Below, one piece after another: positions 41,924 to 53,468 of a stretch of DNA of 64,000 bases (position 1 is the stretch's first letter; each line of letters opens with the position of its first letter). Position numbers and translations under genes: made by a program. The notes under the pieces are model-generated. The model saw nothing but the letters and a program-made list of their open reading frames with translations, was not told the DNA's origin and did no database searches. This DNA comes from Candidatus Saccharimonadota bacterium (GTDB taxonomy: Bacteria > Patescibacteriota > Saccharimonadia > Saccharimonadales > Saccharimonadaceae), in NCBI GenBank assembly GCA_024402895.1, contig JAKSSX010000003.1:21094-85093 (forward strand). Direction: 5' to 3'.

Positions 41924-43288
41924 ATGAAACTATATAATACACTGTCGCATAAAGTAGAAGAATTTACTCCAGCAAATCCAAACGAGGTAAAAATCTATAC
42001 TTGTGGTCCGACAGTGTATTCTTTTGCTCACATTGGAAATCTCACAGCATATACTTATTGGGATTTGTTGATTCGCGTTTTGCGCCTTAATGGCTGGAAA
42101 GAAAAGCGCGTATTAAATATTACGGATGTTGGTCATCTTACTTCTGATGCCGATGACGGCGAAGACAAGATGGAGAAAGGTGCTCGCCGTGAAGGGAAGA
42201 CAGTTTGGGAAGTTGCTCAAATGTACATGGACGATTTCATGAATAACTTCCATAAGCTTGGTTTGATTGATCCTTATGCAGTCTGCCGTGCGACTGATTT
42301 CATCGAAGAAGACAAGAAAATTGTTGAGGCTTTGGATGAAGCGGGTTATTTGTATGACACGACTGACGGCTTGTATTTCGATACTTCAAAGTTTCCAAAG
42401 TATGCAGAGTTTGCACATTTGGATTTAGAGAATTTGCGTGCAGGTGCACGTGTTGAGTTTTCCGACGAGAAGCGTAATCCGTCTGATTTTGCGGTCTGGA
42501 AATGGATTCGTGATGGCGAAGATCATGCGATGAAATGGGAATTTCGTGGTCGTATGGGCTATCCTGGTTGGCATCTTGAATGTTCGACAATTATTCACGA
42601 AAAGTTGAATGAAACGATTGATATTCATTGTGGCGGCATTGATCATATTCCGGTTCATCATACGAATGAAATTGCGCAGACCGAAGGCGCCTTCGGAAAG
42701 AAGATGGCAAACTTCTGGTTGCATAATAATTTCATCACAGTTGAAGGTCAGAAGATTTCTAAATCGCTTGGCAATGTTTACTATTTATCCGACTTGGAAG
42801 AGCGTGGCTTCTCGCCAATTGATTACAAGATGTGGTTATACCAGGGCCATTATCAGGCGGAAAGAGATTTCTCGTTTGAGCAGCTTGGCGCAGCGCATGC
42901 GCGTTTAATGAATTATCGCAACTTTGCAGTTTTGCGTTGGCAGGGAGTTGAAACTTCTGACTTTGCTGAGGCGCGTGCTGAGATTGTTGAGCTTTTGAAT
43001 TCTAACTTAAACTCTGCCGGCGCGTTTGCTGCAATTGATGGCGTAGCAAAGAGTGGATTGGCTCCTTCTGATGATTTCTTGAAGTTCTTGGATGGTGCGT
43101 TTGGTCTAGAAATCGCCGCAACTACTCCAGATATTTCCGATGAATTGAAAGCTAAAATTGCAGAGCGCGTTGAAGCAAAAGCGGCTAAGAATTATGCTGA
43201 GGCAGACAAGCTTCGTGATGAAATTCTCGATCAGGGAATTGAATTGCTTGATAGCGCCAATGGCGTCAGATGGCAATATAAAGGATAA
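41924..43288 (+). CDS. cysS: Cysteinyl-tRNA synthetase
   Basis: Class I synthetase, 454 aa, opening KLYNTLSHKVEEF with CGPTVYSFAHIGN as HIGH site. Zinc ligands are Cys28-type, WHLECS and the IHCGG..HHTNE region; KISKS is near residue 280. It charges tRNA-Cys. TAAAAT (41912-41917), with TG upstream, lies six bases before the ATG and no Shine-Dalgarno is present, so it is probably leaderless. A bidirectional terminator follows. Confidence 0.97.
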   Translation: MKLYNTLSHKVEEFTPANPNEVKIYTCGPTVYSFAHIGNLTAYTYWDLLIRVLRLNGWKEKRVLNITDVGHLTSDADDGEDKMEKGARREGKTVWEVAQMYMDDFMNNFHKLGLIDPYAVCRATDFIEEDKKIVEALDEAGYLYDTTDGLYFDTSKFPKYAEFAHLDLENLRAGARVEFSDEKRNPSDFAVWKWIRDGEDHAMKWEFRGRMGYPGWHLECSTIIHEKLNETIDIHCGGIDHIPVHHTNEIAQTEGAFGKKMANFWLHNNFITVEGQKISKSLGNVYYLSDLEERGFSPIDYKMWLYQGHYQAERDFSFEQLGAAHARLMNYRNFAVLRWQGVETSDFAEARAEIVELLNSNLNSAGAFAAIDGVAKSGLAPSDDFLKFLDGAFGLEIAATTPDISDELKAKIAERVEAKAAKNYAEADKLRDEILDQGIELLDSANGVRWQYKG

Positions 43289-43289
43289 C

Positions 43290-43320
43290 AAAAAAACAGG
43301 CTTTGCGCCTGTTTTTTGTT
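43290..43320. terminator. Bidirectional terminator after cysS
   Basis: Stem AAACAGGC / GCCTGTTT with A and T runs on both sides. It separates cysS from the convergent AI-2E permease gene. Confidence 0.85.
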
Positions 43321-43321
43321 G

Positions 43322-45599
<2,278 letters not shown>

Positions 45600-46625
45600 T
45601 TAATAAATAAACATTGAGTCGCCGTAGCTTAGTAATTTGTAGCCGGATTCTACTGCGTGGTCGTAGGCTGGTTTGAGATTTTTCCAGTCTGCAAATGCTG
45701 CAGTGAGCATAAGGACAGTTGATTTTGGTGCATGGAAATTAGTGACTAGTGCGTCGATAACTTTGAATTCGAAACCAGGGTAAATGAAGATGTTGTCTTC
45801 GCCTTCGGTTTTGCCGGTTTTGCCCCAGAATTCGAGCGTGCGAGTGACGGTTGTGCCAACCGCGATGACGCGATGACCGGCTTCCTTTGTTTGCTTAATT
45901 GCAGCTAAAGTTTCTTCTGGAATTTGGAACCATTCGGAATGCATTTCGTGTTCTTCGACGTTGTCGGAACGAATCGGTAAGAAAGTGCCGAGGCCAACAT
46001 GAAGGGTGAGATATTTAATTTGAACGCCTTTCTTATCGAGCTTTGCGAGCAATTCTTTGGTCATGTTTAGACTTGCGGTCGGTGCTGCTGCGGAACCGAA
46101 GTCTTTTGCCCAAACAGTTTGATAGCGCTCGACATCTTCCGGTTCTGCGTCGCGGCGCATGTATGGAGGAAGGGGAACATTGCCATAATCTTGTGCGATT
46201 TCTTCGAGTGGGCGGCTGCCTTTTGCGGTTGCGATACCGTTACCGAGAATGCTTTGGATTTCGATTACGTCGGAAGTTTTCTCGTCGGTTGCGACATTTT
46301 TTATGATAAGTTTTTCGCCTTCGTGTAATTTGCCACGATACATGACGTGGTCAATTTCGCCATCGTGGCGTTCAAGGACGACGAGCTCGCGTGGGTGGCC
46401 GTCGGAAGCACGTTCAGTGAAGACGCGAGAGCGCATGACTTTAGTGTCGTTCAAAATAATGAGATCACCAGGCTCGAGGAAACTATCTAAGTCCGCGTAG
46501 TGACTGTCGGTAATTTCGCCGGATTTGCGATTAAGTGCGAGCAGGCGAGTAGTGCCGCGGATTTTTGGCGGATGTTGAGCAATTACTTCTTCTGGAAGAT
46601 TGTAGTTAAAATCAGAAACTAACAT
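45600..46625 (-). CDS. queA: S-adenosylmethionine:tRNA ribosyltransferase-isomerase
   Basis: The 341-residue protein opens with DFNYNLPEEVIAQHPP and contains LHVGLGTFLPIRSD and HSEWFQIPEETL, standard QueA motifs. It builds epoxyqueuosine from preQ1-tRNA using the ribosyl part of SAM. TATAAT (46633-46638) lies seven bases before the ATG with no Shine-Dalgarno, so the queA-tgt mRNA is probably leaderless. The region upstream is shared with the divergent two-component operon. Confidence 0.96.
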   Translation of the reverse strand: MLVSDFNYNLPEEVIAQHPPKIRGTTRLLALNRKSGEITDSHYADLDSFLEPGDLIILNDTKVMRSRVFTERASDGHPRELVVLERHDGEIDHVMYRGKLHEGEKLIIKNVATDEKTSDVIEIQSILGNGIATAKGSRPLEEIAQDYGNVPLPPYMRRDAEPEDVERYQTVWAKDFGSAAAPTASLNMTKELLAKLDKKGVQIKYLTLHVGLGTFLPIRSDNVEEHEMHSEWFQIPEETLAAIKQTKEAGHRVIAVGTTVTRTLEFWGKTGKTEGEDNIFIYPGFEFKVIDALVTNFHAPKSTVLMLTAAFADWKNLKPAYDHAVESGYKLLSYGDSMFIY

Positions 46626-46686
46626 TAGTTATATTATAACATATTTTCTGGATTTTACCTCGTAGGGGTAGTAGTGTTTTTAAAGT

Positions 46687-46705
46687 TTCATTTCAAGTTA
46701 ATGAA
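46687..46705. promoter_or_regulatory. Perfect inverted repeat upstream of response regulator
   Basis: TTCATT - 7 nt - AATGAA at 46687-46705, about 40 bases before the GTG start of the response regulator and just upstream of its AT-rich -10 region. It is a candidate autoregulatory operator. Confidence 0.4.
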
Positions 46706-46742
46706 GTAAATTGTTATTATATAAAACAAGGAGATCCAAGCT

Positions 46743-47402
46743 GTGCGAATTTTATATGTTGAAGATGAAAAATTTCTTGCTGATGCAGTTTGCCATAATC
46801 TTGTGAAAAATGGGATTGATGTAGATCATTCTGCTGATGGTGAAGATGGATTGGAGAAGGCCGTCTCTAATTCCTATGATTGTATTGTCTTAGATATCAT
46901 GTTGCCAAAGTTGAGCGGCATTGAGATTTTGGAGAGATTGCGCGAAAAGAAAAATAGTACGCCGGTAATTATGTTGTCTGCTTTGGCTGAAGTCGAAGAT
47001 AAGGTTCGCGGCTTGGATTCCGGCGCGGATGATTATCTTGCGAAGCCATTTAAGACAGTAGAGCTGATAGCGCGCATAAATGCCTTATTGCGCAGGCCTT
47101 CGAAAATGAGTGAACAAATTCTTACGTTTGGTGATTTATCTTATGACGAAAAGAGGAAGACGTTGAATGGCACTGAGCTTACCGCAAAAGAAGCGAAGAT
47201 TATTTGTGAATTAATTAAAGCTAATGGCAGACTAATATCAAAGGAATTTTTGTTGGGCAGAATTTGGGGTGAGGATTCTTATGGTGACGATAATTATATT
47301 GAGGTTTATATTTCGCGCTTAAGAAAAGTAATGCGCGAAGTTGGTGCTAGAACGCAAATTAAGGCTTCGCGTGGGCTTGGTTATAAGCTAGTGGAGATGT
47401 AA
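46743..47402 (+). CDS. OmpR-family response regulator
   Basis: The 219-residue protein has a receiver domain with acidic pocket ED (residues 7-8 region), phospho-acceptor Asp in CIVLDIMLPK, and KPF lysine. A winged-helix DNA-binding domain follows (ISKEFLLGRIWG, YIEVYISRLRKVM). The start is GTG behind AAGGAG. Its stop overlaps the kinase ATG (TAATG). With the kinase and the MacB-type exporter it forms a four-gene module typical of antimicrobial-peptide or envelope-stress sensing; the inverted repeat at 46687-46705 may be its operator. Confidence 0.93.
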   Translation: MRILYVEDEKFLADAVCHNLVKNGIDVDHSADGEDGLEKAVSNSYDCIVLDIMLPKLSGIEILERLREKKNSTPVIMLSALAEVEDKVRGLDSGADDYLAKPFKTVELIARINALLRRPSKMSEQILTFGDLSYDEKRKTLNGTELTAKEAKIICELIKANGRLISKEFLLGRIWGEDSYGDDNYIEVYISRLRKVMREVGARTQIKASRGLGYKLVEM

Positions 47403-48325
47403 TGTTTAAATCGCTTCGAAATAAATTTATTTTAACGAATATGCTAACTACTACGGCGATTCTTGTCGTAGCTTTTATTGCAATTTTTGCTTTTTCTTCA
47501 GCTAATGTTCGTCGTATTGAACCTCCGATTCCAAGAGAGTTTAGCAAAAATTCTGTATTGCGCAGAGCGTTTCGTGAGGAGATTGAACGCGAACGTGAAG
47601 GCTACTTAGTCTCGCTGGCGGTTACGTTAATAATTGTTGGAATTTCGATTGAAACTTTGGTTTTTATACTGAGCTATTTTTTGGCAAACAAATCCGTAAA
47701 GCCGGTCGAGGAAGCGTATGAAAAACAGCGTGAATTTATTGCGAATGCATCACATGAATTAAAGACGCCGATTGCTTCCGTCAGAGCAAATTTCGAGGCG
47801 CTTGGTGCTACTGAGAAGCCATGGGCGGATAATATTGAATGCGAATTAACGCGTGCGAGCGATCTCGTGAATAGTATGCTTTTGCTAGCCAGAACTGATG
47901 GTCGCAAGACTGAATCCGAAAAGAAAAAAATCGATATCGCCGAGTTGATAAAGGGCAGGATTAAATATTTTAATGCGCGCTTGGATAATAAAAAGCTCGA
48001 TATCGATTTGCCGAGTATTTCATTTGTTATTAATAAAGCTGACTTTGAGCAGATCTTTGATATTTTGCTCGATAATGCAATTAAGTACTCAAATAAAACA
48101 ATTAAGATTTGTTTAAACGATAATGGATTTTCGATAGAGAATGATGGAAAAATGATTCCTGCAGAAAAGATTGATAGAATTTTTGATCGTTTTTATCAAG
48201 TCGATAAATCCGCTAGTGGCACCGGTTTAGGTTTAGCGATCGCTAAGTCGATTGCTGATCAAAATAAGTGGAATATTTGTGCCGAATCAGATAAAAATAG
48301 CACAAAATTTTCAGTTTTGTTTTAA
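47402..48325 (+). CDS. Sensor histidine kinase
   Basis: 307 residues with two transmembrane helices (about 8-28 and 68-92) and a short extracytoplasmic loop of about 40 residues. Then come the dimerisation domain with phospho-acceptor His in ASHELKTP, and the ATPase domain (N box LLDNAIKYSN, G box GTGLGLAIAKS). The short loop suggests sensing within the membrane or through the ABC partner, as for intramembrane-sensing kinases. No HAMP domain is evident. Confidence 0.93.
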   Translation: MFKSLRNKFILTNMLTTTAILVVAFIAIFAFSSANVRRIEPPIPREFSKNSVLRRAFREEIEREREGYLVSLAVTLIIVGISIETLVFILSYFLANKSVKPVEEAYEKQREFIANASHELKTPIASVRANFEALGATEKPWADNIECELTRASDLVNSMLLLARTDGRKTESEKKKIDIAELIKGRIKYFNARLDNKKLDIDLPSISFVINKADFEQIFDILLDNAIKYSNKTIKICLNDNGFSIENDGKMIPAEKIDRIFDRFYQVDKSASGTGLGLAIAKSIADQNKWNICAESDKNSTKFSVLF

Positions 48326-48366
48326 GCATTTGCGCGAAAATTAGAACAAATAACTGAAAGGAAAAC

Positions 48367-49875
48367 ATGTATCGAAACATGCTTAAAAGAAGTTGGCTTT
48401 CGATTCGCAGAAAGATTGGTCGTACTATTGTTTTGACTTTGATTTTCTTTATAATGGCGAATCTTGTGCTAGCTGCTATTACTATTAAATCTGCAGTAGC
48501 CGCGCAGATGGATTATGCAAAATCTACGCTTGGCGGAACGGTCACGATTCAGGCCGATATGGAGGCGATTCGTGAAAATCAACGTGAACAAATGGAGAGT
48601 GGCGTTGATAGAAGAGAAATGTTTGGCAAAATGTCTCGTCCAAAAATTAGTATTGAGACTGCGAATGAAATTGCTTCGTATTCAGATTATGTAAAGGATT
48701 ATTCTTACGAAATCTCTTCTTCTGCAAATGAAGGCGATTTAGAAATTGTGGAGAGTAATAATGGTCCTGAGATGCCTGGTATGCCAGGAATGCCTGGACG
48801 TTTTCAGAACTCGAATAATAGTGAGAGCGCGGAATTGGATGGAAATATTACGATATCTGGTATTAATGCGTATGCGTATATTTCTGGAGTAGAAAATGAA
48901 TCATTCACGATTAAGGATGGTACATATTTTGACGAAGACTCCGACGATAAGGCTTTGATTTCTTATGAATTTGCCGAGTTGAATGATTTGAAAGTTGACG
49001 ACACTTTTGAAATTAAAAACGTTTATACGTCGGAAATTGTAAAACTATCCGTGATTGGTGTTTATGATTCTAGTGATCCATTTGCTGGCGCGAATACGAT
49101 TTATATGAATATTGCGACGGCAGCAAAATTCTTAAGTAGCGATGATTATAATGACGGGAATTTTGATGTAAATAACGCTAATTTCTATATGATTAACTCT
49201 GATAAGGCTGATGAGTTTGTAGAGAAGATAAATAGTGATTTTCCGGAATTAGCTGAGAACAATTTGAAGATTGCCGTAGATACTTCCGAGTACGATTCTA
49301 TGTCCGGCTCAATTGAAAGTGTTGGCGGTTTTGCTACTACTATTTTAGTAATTGTTATTATTGCTGCTATCGTAATTATTACTTTGATTGTCACGCTTAA
49401 CGTTCGCGATCGTCGTTACGAAATGGGCGTATTGCTATCATTGGGTGCGCATAAATTTAATGTCGTTACGCAAATTGCTACAGAGCTTGCGATTGTCGGC
49501 ACGCTTGGCTTCGCGTTGGCTTCGATTTCCGGTACTTTCTTGGCTAAATCTATGGGACAGGGAATTATTGACTCTCAGACGGCATCATCGCAGGCTCAAT
49601 TAGAAAAGAATTTTGGTCGTCCAGGTAATCGTATGCCAGGTCAACCAAATAATGATAACTTTGCGCCTGGCAATAATGATTCTCGTGAGATGAATATGAA
49701 GCAGCGTATGATGGCTAATAACGAGCAGAAAGTTGAACTAGATATTAATGCTACTCCATCAGATTTTCTAATCCTATTTGCAACTGGCTATTTAGTTATT
49801 ATTCTGGCTTTGATTTTGCCATCAGTTAATATTATGCGCTATCAACCTAAAGAAATATTGGCCGGTAAGGAGTAA
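48367..49875 (+). CDS. MacB/FtsX-type ABC permease with low-complexity inserts
   Basis: 502 residues with MacB topology: helix near 20-42, a large extracytoplasmic domain, helices near 320-345 and 365-390, and a final one near 468-490. Two unusual inserts are Met/Pro/Gly/Asn-rich: GPEMPGMPGMPGRF near 138-151, and GRPGNRMPGQPNNDN near 418-432, the second between the third and fourth helices. Such inserts may be flexible outer loops or sites for binding peptides or metals. AAAGGAAA precedes the ATG. The ATPase follows after two bases. Confidence 0.9.
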   Translation: MYRNMLKRSWLSIRRKIGRTIVLTLIFFIMANLVLAAITIKSAVAAQMDYAKSTLGGTVTIQADMEAIRENQREQMESGVDRREMFGKMSRPKISIETANEIASYSDYVKDYSYEISSSANEGDLEIVESNNGPEMPGMPGMPGRFQNSNNSESAELDGNITISGINAYAYISGVENESFTIKDGTYFDEDSDDKALISYEFAELNDLKVDDTFEIKNVYTSEIVKLSVIGVYDSSDPFAGANTIYMNIATAAKFLSSDDYNDGNFDVNNANFYMINSDKADEFVEKINSDFPELAENNLKIAVDTSEYDSMSGSIESVGGFATTILVIVIIAAIVIITLIVTLNVRDRRYEMGVLLSLGAHKFNVVTQIATELAIVGTLGFALASISGTFLAKSMGQGIIDSQTASSQAQLEKNFGRPGNRMPGQPNNDNFAPGNNDSREMNMKQRMMANNEQKVELDINATPSDFLILFATGYLVIILALILPSVNIMRYQPKEILAGKE

Positions 49876-49877
49876 AA

Positions 49878-50534
49878 ATGAGCAAGAAAAATGTTTTGAA
49901 AGTTGAAAATCTTAGCTATGCATATAGCAATCCTTCTGGTGTCCAGAAAGTCTTAAAGGATATAAATGCTGAATTTGAATCCGGTAAAATGTATGCAATT
50001 GTTGGGGAGAGTGGATCTGGTAAAACGACTTTTCTTTCGCTGCTATCAGCATTAGATAAATTGCAGGATGGTGACATTAAGTTTAATAATAAGAGCTTGC
50101 GAAAAATTGGCGGTACCGAATTTCGTCTGAAATATGTGAATATTGTTTTTCAGGCATATAACTTAATTAAGTATATGACTGCTCGCGAGAATGTTCAGGT
50201 TGCGATTGATTTTGATAAGCGTAAAGTCGATCCGGATAAATACCTAAAGCAAGTTGGCCTAACAGAAGAAGAGGGTAGGCGCCTAATTGGAAAGTTGTCT
50301 GGTGGCCAGCAGCAGCGTGTTGCGATTGCGCGTGCTATTGCGTCAAATTCGCCAATTATTGTTGCAGATGAGCCTACAGGCAATCTAGATGAGGATACTG
50401 AAGAAAAAATCATCGATATCTTCAAAGATCTTGCGAAAAAGCAAAACAAGATTGTCATTATCGTGACTCATTCGAAGCGAGTCGCTAGCCACGCTGATAA
50501 AATTTTACATTTGCGTCGCGGAAAATTGGATTAG
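49878..50534 (+). CDS. LolD/MacB-type ABC ATPase
   Basis: 218 residues with Walker [10 protein letters not shown], signature [14 protein letters not shown], Walker [15 protein letters not shown] and the H-loop VTHSKRV. It is the energy subunit for the preceding permease. Unlike the ATPase at 17364-18410 it ends at the core with no charged tail. It closes the two-component/ABC operon; a consensus promoter for the next gene starts five bases after its stop. Confidence 0.94.
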   Translation: MSKKNVLKVENLSYAYSNPSGVQKVLKDINAEFESGKMYAIVGESGSGKTTFLSLLSALDKLQDGDIKFNNKSLRKIGGTEFRLKYVNIVFQAYNLIKYMTARENVQVAIDFDKRKVDPDKYLKQVGLTEEEGRRLIGKLSGGQQQRVAIARAIASNSPIIVADEPTGNLDEDTEEKIIDIFKDLAKKQNKIVIIVTHSKRVASHADKILHLRRGKLD

Positions 50535-50538
50535 AATT

Positions 50539-50567
50539 TTGACAGCATAAGCGTTTTCTGGTAAAAT
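50539..50567 (+). promoter_or_regulatory. Consensus promoter with conserved spacer
   Basis: TTGACA (50539-50544), 17-nt spacer ending TTTTCTGG, TAAAAT (50562-50567). It drives the 296-aa membrane protein gene. Confidence 0.85.
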
Positions 50568-50601
50568 TTCTTTTAAATTAGGCCTTAAAGAAAGTAAAGA
50601 A

Positions 50602-51492
50602 GTGGGTGACGATCAAAAACCAGTAAACGGCAATCAGCCAAATCAGATTCCAAACGGTTATAGCGACAATGCAAACGTTTCTGTTGAAATGTATGCCGAG
50701 CCAACAAATATTATTCCAGATACACTTGGCTCTAACCCGACAATGACTGGCGCTTCTCGTATTACCATGGAGCAGGAAGCGGCGGCGCGTGCTGCACATG
50801 AGGCAGCTTTGAAGGCTGCTGAAAAGAAGACGCATCCAATGATGGCCGTAGGCATTATTTGCGCGATTATTGCAATTGTAGTTATTAGCACAATTGTTTT
50901 CATTTCTTTGACTAGAAAAAATGATTCTGCTTCTGATGGAAATGCTAATGGCGGTTCTAGTAATGTTCAGAATGACGAGCCTGACTACGAAACTCAGAAA
51001 GTTGGTAGCGAAGAGCATGGCTATGTTTTGATTCCAAAAGAGTGGAATCCTACGAATGTAAATTCGGGCGATGGCAGCATTAGCTACAGCAATACGGACG
51101 GCAAAAGCACCGTTTATATCAATTCCTTCGATGAGAACAATTACCGTACAGCTAAGCGCCTAGCAGAGGATTGCTATGATGAGGCTATGAAGATTAAGGG
51201 TTCGGAGGCGACTATGACTGAAGAAACTCTTAACGATGAGACTTTATACAAAGTTCATTATTATGTGCCAACGAAGAATGAGTGGCGTTTCGAATATATC
51301 TTTAGGACATACGACGAACGCGTCCACTTTATTAAGGTCACAACTCCAGACGTAGCGGCAAGCTTCGTCGATGCTATTCCTCATTCTTGGACTACCACTA
51401 AGGCCAAGCCAGAACCTGAGCAGCCTGAGGAGCCAGAAGAAGAGGAAGAAGAAACAGAAGAAGAATCTGAAGAATCTTCTGAAAACGAATAA
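50602..51492 (+). CDS. Membrane-anchored hypothetical protein (296 aa)
   Basis: Start GTG 50602 with a weak AAAG-type site. An Asn/Pro-rich N-terminus of about 80 residues is followed by one transmembrane helix near 83-105 (MMAVGIICAIIAIVVISTIVFI). Then comes an extracytoplasmic globular domain (about 130-265) with GYVLIPKEWNP and VYINSFDENN. The domain resembles the small PsbP/lipoprotein-like folds, but I cannot assign it. The C-terminus is a run of acidic residues (EEEEEETEEESEESSE). Monocistronic. Confidence 0.7.
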   Translation: MGDDQKPVNGNQPNQIPNGYSDNANVSVEMYAEPTNIIPDTLGSNPTMTGASRITMEQEAAARAAHEAALKAAEKKTHPMMAVGIICAIIAIVVISTIVFISLTRKNDSASDGNANGGSSNVQNDEPDYETQKVGSEEHGYVLIPKEWNPTNVNSGDGSISYSNTDGKSTVYINSFDENNYRTAKRLAEDCYDEAMKIKGSEATMTEETLNDETLYKVHYYVPTKNEWRFEYIFRTYDERVHFIKVTTPDVAASFVDAIPHSWTTTKAKPEPEQPEEPEEEEEETEEESEESSENE

Positions 51493-51501
51493 AAGAAAGT
51501 T

Positions 51502-53388
51502 TTATTCAAGTTCTTCGTTTTTTCTACATGCATCGAAATAGCGACGAACTATTGGTAGCATGGCTAGATAGTGCTCACTGCTTGAGTTTTCATACTGCTC
51601 TTCGCTAAGCGATAGTTGTCGTAAAGCTTTTTCTAAATCGTATGGGTTCTTGCCATTATATAGGTATGTTTCTACTGTCTTGTCGCTGCCTTTTAGTTTA
51701 AATATTATGTTGATATAGCTGTAATTTCCAGGAACACGAAGCGATGTATCGCTTTTATCTTCGTGAACATCGCTGACGATGCCATCTTCAATATTTTTAA
51801 CGGTTACATCGAAAGAATCAAATGGAGAAGGAATAATATCCGAAGTCCTTCCTTCTAACGTTGAATGCTCAATCTGTTGAATAGCCTCAGATAGCGATTC
51901 TTTTATAAACTCTATGCGCTTGAGTTGCTCTATTTTTTTAAGCTCTAAGCATTTTCTTTGTAGTTCGTCTAGATTTGAAGCGGCATTCTTGATCTTGTCG
52001 TCGGCATCGCGACCGATTCCTACGAAATCGCCGGCAATATAACTATTTAGTCCAGGCAAGCGTCTTAGCTCGGTTATTTTATCTACAATATCAAGATAAT
52101 CGCCGTTCTCGTCGATTGAATCTATTATTTTTTTACCTTTTTCTGCTGCTTTCTCTAAGTATGTTTTTTCCTCAATATTAATAATTGGTATACCATAATA
52201 TTTTGCATGGCGAAGGGCTGCCTCGGAAAATTGTCCATTTGTTGAGACTATATAATCTGGTTTCTTAGGCATTCCATTTTCTGTATATCTTCGTAGAAGA
52301 ATTTCATTGTACTTGGATGAAAAATTATTTTCGAGTGCATCGATTCCTTGCGCATTTGATACTGATGTTTCAGCTTTTCCTACAATATTTGGCGTTCTAC
52401 CGTCATTATTTATTACTTTTAATACCGAATCGGGCTCGACTGTCGCAAATCCGTAAACCAAATCTCCACTAAGGTATGTACTAAGATTTTTTTCCGAATT
52501 ACGATAAGAGGTCGAAATTGTATCTCCGCGTGCGCTACTTTTTCTGGTGCCATATTCTTTTGATTGTTCCGCTTCGTCTTTGCGCTGCATCCAAATCGAC
52601 GGAGATTCCATAACTTCTTTATATGTTTCTGTGCCAATATCGCCTTTTTTATTAAGTCTTCTGTAGTCAACTGTATGCGTGAGTAAGGAGAAGGGAAGAC
52701 CCTTTAGATCGTAGACTGGTATCTCTACGCCGTCGTACGATATTGAACGTTTTTCGACGCCAGGGTTCTCCATAATAATTTCATCCTCGAGTGAATTAAT
52801 AGAGAGGAGGCGATCATTTAAATTACGTTCTAGGAGCTCTTGTGCTCGTTGGTTCCTGAAACGTTCATGTTTTTGTCTTTCGAGCATATTTCTTGCTGTC
52901 GCCATGTCTTCTTCGAGTTTCGCTCGTTCTTTTTCTGCTTCTTCGTCAATGGCTGAACTAGAAAGTTCAGACTCTTCGCTTAACGCTGGTGAAATGGGTT
53001 CTGAATCCTGTAAAGTGTCTTGAGTTCCTTCTTGGCCGGCCTGTTCGTTCTTTGCTGTCCTAAACCTTCCAAAGAATCCCTTTACCGACGATAGAAAGCT
53101 ATTTGGTTTTTGTGTAGGCTCGTTTTTTTGTGGCTGTCCAGTTTTTTCTTGGGCCTGTTCTGGCTCGTTTTTCTGTTGTTTTTGTTCAAAAAATGCCTTT
53201 AATCTAAGAGTAGCTTCTTCGCTTGCTGATTTTTGGCGAGCTTCATTTTCGCGACTGATGGTTTGTTTCTTAGATTCAATTAATTGTTTGGCGGCTTCAG
53301 CATTGAATTTTTCGCTCATTTCGGACAGAGTTTCAGCGCTAGACTCTTTGCTTTCTTCCGTCTTACTGACTTCCATCCTTTGTTTCAT
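51502..53388 (-). CDS. Large hypothetical protein with coiled-coil N-terminus (628 aa)
   Basis: Residues 1-200 are Glu/Gln/Ser/Lys-rich and helical, with probable coiled coil at 20-80 and 150-200. The rest is mixed alpha/beta with PDYIVSTNGQFSEAALRHAKYYGIPIINIEE near 380-415, which reads like a Rossmann-type or nuclease-type strand-turn-helix. A beta segment TDIIPSPFDSFDVTV follows near 515. No signal peptide or membrane helix, so cytosolic. TATACT (53398-53403) lies nine bases upstream with no Shine-Dalgarno. I do not recognise the family. Low-GC codon use suggests an accessory gene. Confidence 0.7.
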   Translation of the reverse strand: MKQRMEVSKTEESKESSAETLSEMSEKFNAEAAKQLIESKKQTISRENEARQKSASEEATLRLKAFFEQKQQKNEPEQAQEKTGQPQKNEPTQKPNSFLSSVKGFFGRFRTAKNEQAGQEGTQDTLQDSEPISPALSEESELSSSAIDEEAEKERAKLEEDMATARNMLERQKHERFRNQRAQELLERNLNDRLLSINSLEDEIIMENPGVEKRSISYDGVEIPVYDLKGLPFSLLTHTVDYRRLNKKGDIGTETYKEVMESPSIWMQRKDEAEQSKEYGTRKSSARGDTISTSYRNSEKNLSTYLSGDLVYGFATVEPDSVLKVINNDGRTPNIVGKAETSVSNAQGIDALENNFSSKYNEILLRRYTENGMPKKPDYIVSTNGQFSEAALRHAKYYGIPIINIEEKTYLEKAAEKGKKIIDSIDENGDYLDIVDKITELRRLPGLNSYIAGDFVGIGRDADDKIKNAASNLDELQRKCLELKKIEQLKRIEFIKESLSEAIQQIEHSTLEGRTSDIIPSPFDSFDVTVKNIEDGIVSDVHEDKSDTSLRVPGNYSYINIIFKLKGSDKTVETYLYNGKNPYDLEKALRQLSLSEEQYENSSSEHYLAMLPIVRRYFDACRKNEELE

Positions 53389-53468
53389 TCTAGTTATAGT
53401 ATAGCATCTATATTGCCTATGCTAGTTTAGCTAACGAAAATGTTCTCTATCTCTGTTATAATGTATCC

